Below are positions 5,685 through 10,309 of a stretch of DNA of 10,309 nt, in pieces; position 1 is the stretch's first letter, and every line of letters starts with the position of its first letter. The stretch comes from Pseudomonadota bacterium (GTDB lineage: Bacteria > Desulfobacterota > Syntrophia > Syntrophales > JADFWA01), in assembly GCA_030610915.1 (NCBI GenBank), contig JAUWQS010000035.1, forward strand, positions 1 through 10,309, read 5' to 3'. A program made the translations under genes and the position numbers. The notes below the pieces were generated by a model that worked only from the letters and a program-made list of their open reading frames with translations, was not told the DNA's origin and ran no database searches.

Positions 5685-7810
5685 TTCCTATGCTCCAGGA
5701 CATTGAGGACCTTATTTGCGGAATCTATGATGGGTGTGCCCGGACCAAATATCGCGACCGCGCCTGACTTATAAAGGAAATCATAATCACCACGGGGGAT
5801 CACCCCGCCGACAACCACATGAATATCTTCGCCACCCATTTTTTTGAGATTCTCAACAAGTTGAGGAATCAGGGTCTTGTGTCCGGCAGCCAGACTTGAG
5901 GCGCCAACAACATGAACATCGTTCTCCACGGCCATTTTGGCCGCTTCCTCGGGGGTCTGGAACATGGGGCTGATATCCACATCAAACCCAAGATCAGCAT
6001 AGGCCGTGGCAATAACCTTGCTGCCGCGATCATGACCGTCCTGACCCATCTTGGCAACAAGCATCCTCGGCCGTCTCCCTTCCTTTTCCAGAAAGTCATC
6101 CGTCCTCTTCTTTACGGCGGCAAATGTCTCACTGCCGGCATACTCAGCGGCATAGGCTCCGGATATACACTGGGTCGTCGCTATATACCGCCCGAAGACC
6201 TTCTCCATGGCATCTGAAATCTCTCCGACCGTCGCCCTCGCCCTTGAAGCGGATATTGCCGCCTCTAACAGGTTTCCACCGGATCCGGCGCAGTTCGTCA
6301 CGGCTTCCAGCGCCTTTTGAGCAGCAACAGGATCTCGTCTCGCCTTTATATCCTTTATGCTTTTGATCTGCTCATCACGAACAGTTTCGGAAACTTCACG
6401 AATATTATCAAGCGGCTCTTCCTCTATCTGATACTTGTTTACACCCACAATCACATCCAGCCCCCGATCTATCCTGGCCTGCTTTCTGGCCGCCGATTCT
6501 TCTATCCGCATCTTCGGCATTCCGGTCTCGATGGCCTTCGCCATTCCACCCAACTGCTCAACCTCATCGATGATTTTTCTCGCCTCACGGATGATCCCAT
6601 CCGTCAGGGCCTCGACATAATAGGAACCGCCTAACGGATCGACAACATGACAGATCTGGGATTCTTCCTGAACGAGTATCTGTGTATTCCTTGCGATCCT
6701 GGCGGAAAAATCCGACGGTGTGGCCACAGCCTCGTCAAAGGAATTGGTATGGAGGGACTGGGTGCCGCCCAGGGCCGCAGCCATACATTCAATGGTAGTG
6801 CGTATAATGTTGTTGTATGGGTCCTGCTCTGTCAGGCTCCAGCCCGATGTCTGGCAGTGGGTCCTCAGCATGGCGGATCTCTGATTTTTAGGATTGAACC
6901 GGCTGATCAACTCATGCCAGAGAAAACGGGCGGCCCTCAACATGGCAATCTCCATGAAGAAGTTCATCCCGATCCCGAAGAAAAAAGAGAGGCGAGGCGC
7001 AAATACATCTATATCGAGCCCTGCGTCAAGAGCCGCTCTCACATATTGCACCCCGTCAGCGAGGGTAAATGCGGTCTGAAGCACAGAGTTCGCTCCGGCC
7101 TCCATCATGTGGTAGCCACTGATACTGACGGTATTGTACTTGGGCATATTTCCGGAACAGTACCCTATAATATCCGAGACGATCCTCATGGAGGGTTCCG
7201 GAGGATATATGTAAGTGTTTCTTGTTAAATATTCTTTTAAAATGTCGTTCTGTATAGTGCCGGCGAGCTTGTCCTGCGTCACTCCCTGCTCTTCCGCCGC
7301 AACGATGTAACCGGCAAGACAGGGCAGAACGGCGCCGTTCATGGTCATGGAGACCGACATCTTATCCAGCGGAATCTGATCAAAAAGAACCTTCATATCC
7401 TCCACGGAATCTATTGCAACCCCGGCCTTTCCAATATCGCCAACCACCCTCGGATGATCGGAATCGTACCCCCTGTGGGTTGCAAGGTCAAATGCCACCG
7501 AAAGCCCCTTCTGGCCGGCGGCAAGATTCCTTCTGTAAAAGGCATTCGATTCTTTTGCCGTGGAAAAACCGGCATACTGGCGGATGGTCCATGGCCTCCC
7601 TGCATACATGGTGGGCTGAGGCCCCCTGACATAGGGGGGAAGCCCCGGAAGGGTGTTGACGCATTCCATCTCTTCAAGGTCTTCCGCCGTATATAACGGC
7701 TTTACCTGGATCCCCTCCGGGGTTGTCCAGGTCAGGGATTCAAGCGGTTTCCCTCTTAACCCCTTTTCCGCAAGACCTTTCCATTTCTGCATATCCGGAT
7801 GTTCTGACAT
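5681..7810 (-). CDS. scpA: Methylmalonyl-CoA mutase, single-chain with B12-binding domain
   Basis: This adenosylcobalamin enzyme interconverts (R)-methylmalonyl-CoA and succinyl-CoA. The 709-residue product has an N-terminal TIM-barrel catalytic domain with [13 protein letters not shown] (71-83), the substrate contacts R197 (TRNTYIYPP) and H234 (GYHMMEAGA), and Y79. These match R207, H244 and Y89 of the Propionibacterium enzyme with a constant offset of ten. The C-terminal cobalamin domain carries D591-x-H593-x-x-G596 (DGHDRG) for base-off/His-on binding, followed by GASSLAAGH and VVGGVIP. It is the homodimeric type, without a separate small subunit. The frame is open upstream to 7924, but those codons run through repeat DNA. 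ATG 7810 has a perfect AAGGAGGA site (7815-7822) four bases upstream, so I chose it. It leads the mutase-meaB-epimerase group. Confidence 0.97.
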   Translation of the reverse strand: MSEHPDMQKWKGLAEKGLRGKPLESLTWTTPEGIQVKPLYTAEDLEEMECVNTLPGLPPYVRGPQPTMYAGRPWTIRQYAGFSTAKESNAFYRRNLAAGQKGLSVAFDLATHRGYDSDHPRVVGDIGKAGVAIDSVEDMKVLFDQIPLDKMSVSMTMNGAVLPCLAGYIVAAEEQGVTQDKLAGTIQNDILKEYLTRNTYIYPPEPSMRIVSDIIGYCSGNMPKYNTVSISGYHMMEAGANSVLQTAFTLADGVQYVRAALDAGLDIDVFAPRLSFFFGIGMNFFMEIAMLRAARFLWHELISRFNPKNQRSAMLRTHCQTSGWSLTEQDPYNNIIRTTIECMAAALGGTQSLHTNSFDEAVATPSDFSARIARNTQILVQEESQICHVVDPLGGSYYVEALTDGIIREARKIIDEVEQLGGMAKAIETGMPKMRIEESAARKQARIDRGLDVIVGVNKYQIEEEPLDNIREVSETVRDEQIKSIKDIKARRDPVAAQKALEAVTNCAGSGGNLLEAAISASRARATVGEISDAMEKVFGRYIATTQCISGAYAAEYAGSETFAAVKKRTDDFLEKEGRRPRMLVAKMGQDGHDRGSKVIATAYADLGFDVDISPMFQTPEEAAKMAVENDVHVVGASSLAAGHKTLIPQLVENLKKMGGEDIHVVVGGVIPRGDYDFLYKSGAVAIFGPGTPIIDSANKVLNVLEHRK

Positions 7811-7814
7811 AGTA

Positions 7815-7822
7815 TCCTCCTT
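7815..7822 (-). promoter_or_regulatory. Ribosome binding site fixing the mutase start
   Basis: The minus strand reads AAGGAGGA, then four bases, then ATGTCAGAACATCC. This near-perfect Shine-Dalgarno match decides for the ATG at 7810 over in-frame starts further upstream, up to 7924, which lie in repeat DNA. Confidence 0.85.
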
Positions 7823-7829
7823 TTCTTTC

Positions 7830-7875
7830 ATAGGTTGTTTAGGCTGAAGGCTGAAGGCTGTCAGGGCTGAAGGAA
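7830..7875. repeat. GGCTGAA heptamer array upstream of the mutase
   Basis: AGGCTGA, AGGCTGA and AGGCTGT run from 7841 to 7861, then a degenerate CAGGGCTGAAGG. Bases 7830-7857 are identical to 4633-4660, and both copies end close to a strong ribosome binding site. On the minus strand the unit creates CTGACA, 17 bases, TAAACA, a poor promoter-like pair that I would not call functional from sequence alone. Confidence 0.8.
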
Positions 7876-7915
7876 TATTAATTGATGGTCTCGTAAAAAG
7901 TCGAAAAACCCTATT

Positions 7916-8000
7916 CCCCGTCATTCCGGCGAAAGCCGGAATCCAGTCTTTTCAAGTAGTTGCAGATCATCTTGACTCCGGTTTTCACCGGAGTGACGAC
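7916..8000. repeat. CCGG-rich inverted repeat nested in the MITE
   Basis: The left arm (7916-7943, containing CATTCCGGCGAAAGCCGGAA) and the right arm (about 7973-8000, containing ACTCCGGTTTTCACCGGAGT) are each near-palindromes and are also inverted copies of each other, with several substitutions. Each arm can fold alone around CCGG-GAAA-CCGG-like cores. The motif GTCATTCCGGCGAAAGCCGG is of the type found dispersed in many proteobacterial genomes as an extragenic palindrome. Confidence 0.7.
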
Positions 8001-8104
8001 TTCCAAGTAACTTAAATTTGCAAATGTGTTATAAGTAATCAATATTGTTCAATATTCGCCTAAAATAATGAATTTACTACAGACGCAAGTTACTTTCCAT
8101 TACA

Positions 8105-8122
8105 ATGCCGACGTGTCGGCAT
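8105..8122. repeat. Perfect 8-bp palindrome inside the MITE right end
   Basis: ATGCCGAC and GTCGGCAT flank a two-base centre, GT. It lies just inside the right terminal repeat and may be a subterminal hairpin of the element. Confidence 0.6.
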
Positions 8123-8153
8123 AGCGGAGCTTTTTACGAAAGCATCTTAATTA

Positions 8154-8181
8154 GTACGGGCGAAAAATCTTTCGCCCGTAC
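8154..8181. repeat. Perfect 12-bp hairpin beside the MITE
   Basis: GTACGGGCGAAA (8154-8165) pairs perfectly with TTTCGCCCGTAC (8170-8181) around AATC. It begins two bases after the right target duplication. It lacks a downstream T-run on the minus strand, so it is better read as a REP-like palindrome than as an intrinsic terminator, though it could still protect the 3' end of the carboxyltransferase message. Confidence 0.7.
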
Positions 8182-8187
8182 CTTCTA

Positions 8188-8214
8188 CCTTCCGGCTCGT
8201 CCGAGTCAGGAAGG
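8188..8214. repeat. Hairpin downstream of the carboxyltransferase gene
   Basis: CCTTCC (8188-8193) pairs with GGAAGG (8209-8214). The inner part CTCG-TC-CGAG continues the stem with one G-U pair and one bulged A. No T-run follows, so this is a possible 3'-end stabiliser and not a proven terminator. Confidence 0.45.
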
Positions 8215-8240
8215 AAAGCTCTGCCTCAAGCTTGGCAATA

Positions 8241-8273
8241 CTTCAGCCTATCCACCTTCCACCTTTAGCCTTC
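8241..8273 (-). repeat. Degenerate heptamer array directly after the carboxyltransferase stop
   Basis: Reading on the minus strand from the stop codon, the sequence is GAAGGCT, AAAGGTG, GAAGGTG, then GATAGGCTGAAG. The 13 bases at 8241-8253 are identical to 4692-4704 at the end of meaB, so the same repeat family sits at the 3' end of both genes. Confidence 0.6.
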
Positions 8274-9827
8274 TCACATCGGTATGTTTCCGTGTTTTCT
8301 CGGCGGCCGTTCAACCTTTTTATCCTTTAGCATCTCAAAGGCGGCAATTACACGTGGGCGTGTGTCCCTTGGCATGATCACCTCATCCACATACCCCCTG
8401 GAAGCGGCAATATATGGATTGGAAAAGAGTTTATTGTACTCATCGATCTTTTCCTTCCGCTTTGCCTCTGGATCCGGCGCCTCGTTGATCTCTCTTCTGT
8501 GAATAATATTACATGCACCCGCAGCCCCCATGACAGCAATCTCAGCGGTGGGCCAGGCGATGACAAAGTCGCTTCCCAGGTGCTTGCTGCACATGGCAAG
8601 ATATGATCCGCCATAGTCCTTCCGGACTACCAGAGTGACCATAGGCACGGTTGCTTCGCTATAGCACCACAAGAGCTTCGCCCCATGTCGGATGATACCT
8701 CCCCACTCCTGGTTGGTTCCCGGCAGATATCCCGGGACATCCACAATTGTAAGCATGGGGATATTGAAGGCGTCGCAGAACCTGATAAACCTTGTCGCCT
8801 TATCCGAGGCGTTCACATCCAGACTCCCTCCAAGGACTCTCGACTGATTGGCAATAATTCCAACCGTCCTTCCGCCAAGCCTGCAAAAACAGATGACCAT
8901 ATTTTTGGCATAGTACTCATGAGGTTCTATAAATTCACCGTTGTCCACGATGGATCTGATAATATTCTTTACGTCATATGCCCTCCGGGGACTGTCCGGT
9001 ATTATCTTGTCCAGATCAGGATCGATTCGCATCGGATCATCACCCGTTTCCACTACAGGTGGAGCTTCTCTGTTACTGGAAGGAAGATAACTCAGAAGAT
9101 CCTTGATCTTCTCAATCGACTCTTCGTCGCTTTTACTGGCAAAATGGGCCACCCCGCTTTTGGTATTATGGGTCATCGCCCCGCCAAGATCTTCATGGCT
9201 CACCTCTTCGGCCATCACCGCCCTGATCACATCAGGTCCGGTAATGTACATATAACTGCTCCCTTGTGTCATAAATATCCAATCGTTCATGGCGGGGGAG
9301 TAAACCGCCCCTCCGGCCGTAGGACCCATAATGGCCGCGATCTGGGGAATTACACCCGAATAATTGGAGTTACGAAAGAAAATCTCTCCATAGCTCGAAA
9401 GGCCGTCAACCCCTTCCTGTATCCTGGCGCCTCCTGAATCATTTAAACCCACAATAGGAGCTCCCGCCTTTGCAGACAGATCCATCACCTTGCACATCTT
9501 CCGACCATGCATCTCCCCAAGAGATCCACCCAAAGCTGTAAAATCCTGTGAGTAACAGAAGACCAATCGCCCATTAACCAGGCCGTGGCCGGTAACAACA
9601 CCCTCTGCGGGAACAAAGGTATTCCGCATATCAAAGTCGGCACATCGATGACGGACAAATGCATCAATTTCCCTGAAAGTTCCAGGATCAAAGAGAAGAT
9701 TGATCCTCTCCCGGGCGGTTAATTTGCCTTTCTTATGTTGCTTCTCAATCGCCTTCGGGCCTCCCATCGCTTTATCTTTTGCTTCTCTCTCCTGAAGATC
9801 CTTCAGTTTATCAGCAGTTACACCCAT
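8274..9827 (-). CDS. Biotin-dependent acyl-CoA carboxyltransferase (PccB / MmdA / 12S type)
   Basis: The 517-residue product carries carboxyl groups between biotin and propionyl/methylmalonyl-CoA. It has the two crotonase-like halves of the family: GGSLGEMHG (100-108), GGARIQEGVDGLSSYGE (from 132) and PTAGGAVYSPA in the N-half; DVPGYLPGTNQEWGG (from about 363), YGGSYLAM (405-412) and AWPTAEIAVMGAAGA in the C-half. The C-terminus, PPRKHGNIPM, is typical. GGSYLAMC matches what I recall of the 12S subunit of Propionibacterium transcarboxylase better than the GGAYDVM of actinobacterial PccB. Propionyl-CoA carboxylase beta, methylmalonyl-CoA decarboxylase alpha and transcarboxylase 12S therefore all remain possible. 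No biotin carrier or decarboxylase subunit is visible nearby. The start at 9827 has AAAGGAG eight bases upstream. The in-frame ATG at 9845 overlaps that site and has none of its own. Confidence 0.93.
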   Translation of the reverse strand: MGVTADKLKDLQEREAKDKAMGGPKAIEKQHKKGKLTARERINLLFDPGTFREIDAFVRHRCADFDMRNTFVPAEGVVTGHGLVNGRLVFCYSQDFTALGGSLGEMHGRKMCKVMDLSAKAGAPIVGLNDSGGARIQEGVDGLSSYGEIFFRNSNYSGVIPQIAAIMGPTAGGAVYSPAMNDWIFMTQGSSYMYITGPDVIRAVMAEEVSHEDLGGAMTHNTKSGVAHFASKSDEESIEKIKDLLSYLPSSNREAPPVVETGDDPMRIDPDLDKIIPDSPRRAYDVKNIIRSIVDNGEFIEPHEYYAKNMVICFCRLGGRTVGIIANQSRVLGGSLDVNASDKATRFIRFCDAFNIPMLTIVDVPGYLPGTNQEWGGIIRHGAKLLWCYSEATVPMVTLVVRKDYGGSYLAMCSKHLGSDFVIAWPTAEIAVMGAAGACNIIHRREINEAPDPEAKRKEKIDEYNKLFSNPYIAASRGYVDEVIMPRDTRPRVIAAFEMLKDKKVERPPRKHGNIPM

Positions 9828-9835
9828 AAAAATTT

Positions 9836-9842
9836 CTCCTTT
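9836..9842 (-). promoter_or_regulatory. Ribosome binding site fixing the carboxyltransferase start
   Basis: AAAGGAG lies eight bases before ATG 9827. The alternative ATG at 9845-9843 overlaps the start of this motif, which makes it the less likely start. I saw no convincing promoter between this site and the repeat cluster that begins at 9899. Confidence 0.7.
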
Positions 9843-9940
9843 CATTCCTCATTTTTACATGTTTAAGGACATACCGGAAGCTGCCACCACCCTAATAATG
9901 TAATAGTTCAATAAATAGCGGAAGGCTTATGGCAGAAGCA

Positions 9941-10021
9941 TGTAGCGGAAGGCTTCAGCCTTCCTTATGCTTCAGTCATACTGTGTTACGTGAATATGGA
10001 GACCTGAAGGTCTCCGCTACA
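9941..10021. repeat. Nested hairpins with TGTAGCGGA ends
   Basis: TGTAGCGGA (9941-9949) and TCCGCTACA (10013-10021) are inverted ends. Inside are two perfect 8-bp hairpins: GGAAGGCT-TC-AGCCTTCC (9947-9964) and GGAGACCT-GA-AGGTCTCC (9998-10015). The layout, two hairpins as mirrored partners, resembles paired REP units (BIME-like). Confidence 0.65.
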
Positions 10022-10064
10022 GGGGCTGTGCAAAGCTCAAAGGTGTAACCTCTACGCCCAAACC

Positions 10065-10087
10065 CCGCTTCCAGAAGATGGAAGCGG
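10065..10087. repeat. Perfect 9-bp hairpin inside a larger stem
   Basis: CCGCTTCCA (10065-10073) pairs with TGGAAGCGG (10079-10087) around GAAGA. AACCCC (10061-10066) and GGGGTT (10098-10103) are an outer inverted pair that overlaps the stem base, so the two may be alternatives. Confidence 0.6.
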
Positions 10088-10101
10088 CTACGTGTCTGGG
10101 G

Positions 10102-10193
10102 TTGCCCCTATTTATTGAGCTGATACCTGGAAAGCTTGTTTGTCTTTTTCATTTTCTATTTTGATATTGTAATAGCTCAATAAATAGGGGCAA
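10102..10193. repeat. Perfect 20-bp inverted repeat with 52-bp spacer
   Basis: TTGCCCCTATTTATTGAGCT (10102-10121) is repeated inverted and without mismatch at 10174-10193. The right copy is also a direct near-copy of 9899-9921 (21 of 23 bases over TGTAATAG to the G run). Three copies of one end sequence therefore occur within 300 bases, which points to stacked or rearranged copies of one small element. The AT-rich spacer contains no gene that I can see. Confidence 0.75.
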
Positions 10194-10239
10194 ACTCCGG
10201 TATGTAAAAGTGATTGTGAATCTTAGCCATTCACGGCTT

Positions 10240-10260
10240 GAAATTAGAAATTAGAAATTT
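10240..10260. repeat. GAAATTA heptamer array
   Basis: GAAATTA, GAAATTA and GAAATTT stand in tandem. The sequence differs from the other heptamer arrays of the window, but the seven-base period is the same. Confidence 0.65.
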
Positions 10261-10293
10261 GGGAGAGATGAAACGAATTTACGAGTTGACAGG

Positions 10294-10309
10294 CTTCGGC
10301 GTGAGCTCA
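10294..10309. repeat. Partial dispersed repeat at the right edge
   Basis: CTTCGGCGTGAGCTCA nearly repeats 4051-4064 (CTTCGGCGAGCTCA, two bases shorter). The window ends inside it, so its full length is unknown. This is probably another copy of the dispersed element seen between the two operons. Confidence 0.4.

Larger units (their letters stand above)
7884..8146. mobile_element. 263-bp MITE-like element with 6-bp target duplication
   Basis: The left end GATGGTCTCGTAAAAAG (7884-7900) and the right end (reverse complement GATGCTTTCGTAAAAAG, 8130-8146) match at 15 of 17 positions. TTAATT flanks the element directly on both sides (7878-7883 and 8147-8152), which fits a target-site duplication. 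It is too short to encode a transposase and has no convincing coding frame, so it would need an enzyme supplied in trans. It lies between the carboxyltransferase and mutase genes and has probably separated them, or supplies the mutase leader. I cannot name the parent IS family. Confidence 0.75.
9899..10127. repeat. Palindromic repeat cluster with inverted ends, MITE-like
   Basis: The left end GTAATAGTTCAATAAATAG (from 9900) and the right end (reverse complement of 10106-10127, GTATCAGCTCAATAAATAG) agree at most positions, giving an element of about 228 bp. It contains several hairpins and no coding frame worth calling. No target duplication is visible at its ends, so mobility is a suggestion only. 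It occupies most of the upstream region of the carboxyltransferase gene. Confidence 0.55.

Noticed and set aside
6647..7228. Plus-strand open frame (193 codons) opposite the mutase
   Set aside because: It is a shadow of the mutase coding sequence, with no ribosome binding site or family signature.
7836..7864. Promoter CTGACA-17-TAAACA before the mutase
   Set aside because: The -10 box matches only three of six bases and the whole pattern is built from heptamer repeat units, so I do not call it a promoter.
7811..7924. N-terminal extension of the mutase by 38 residues
   Set aside because: The extra codons are repeat DNA and part of a MITE end. A near-perfect ribosome binding site supports the start at 7810.
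8685..9437. Long plus-strand open frame (250 codons) opposite the carboxyltransferase
   Set aside because: It is antisense to a highly conserved enzyme. The openness follows from codon use of the real gene and no domain is visible.
9828..9845. Carboxyltransferase start at the upstream ATG 9845
   Set aside because: This ATG overlaps the ribosome binding site of the start at 9827 and has no properly spaced site of its own.
10268..10309. Plus-strand ATG frame after GGGAGAG running off the right edge
   Set aside because: Only 14 codons are visible, the spacing to the purine run is too short and the sequence matches a dispersed repeat.

Overview
The window reads almost entirely on the minus strand and looks like chromosomal DNA of an anaerobic bacterium with a methylmalonyl-CoA pathway. 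A Desulfobacterota/Syntrophobacterales-type host is my guess, based on the gene content and the many small palindromic and heptamer repeats between genes. No rRNA, tRNA or other taxonomic marker is present, so this placement is inference.

From right to left, which is the direction of transcription: a repeat-rich intergenic stretch (about 9828-10309); a biotin-dependent carboxyltransferase of the PccB / MmdA / transcarboxylase-12S family (8274-9827); a second intergenic stretch (7811-8273) holding a 263-bp MITE-like element with a 6-bp target duplication; then methylmalonyl-CoA mutase (5681-7810), its GTPase chaperone MeaB (4680-5684, ATGA overlap) and methylmalonyl-CoA epimerase (4213-4614, GTG start). 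Together these four proteins interconvert propionyl-CoA and succinyl-CoA: carboxylation or transcarboxylation gives (S)-methylmalonyl-CoA, the epimerase makes the (R) form, and the B12 mutase, protected by MeaB, makes succinyl-CoA. The biotin carrier and its partner subunits are not in the window.

Left of a palindromic intergenic region (3934-4212), a sigma70-like promoter (3964-3992) leads into a tightly packed operon running to the left edge. It encodes a Tat-exported six-bladed NHL propeller (2878-3900), a membrane-anchored protein with two CxxC pairs (2485-2868), a duplicated multi-pass transporter (771-2483), a 50-residue two-helix membrane protein (617-769) and an eight-cysteine iron-sulfur protein (29-577). 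A further gene may start at position 28. The gene combination is not one I recognise. It may be a redox-linked transport or membrane complex and is the best candidate here for an undescribed system. The 50-residue protein resembles the C-terminal hairpin of the transporter that precedes it.

The third theme is the repeats. Heptamer arrays (GGCTGAA, GAAGGTG, CGTAGCT and GAAATTA types) sit at gene borders. One array supplies the last codons and the stop codon of meaB and forms a perfect 17-bp stem with the next array. Identical 28-bp copies lie just upstream of the ribosome binding sites of both the mutase and the epimerase.
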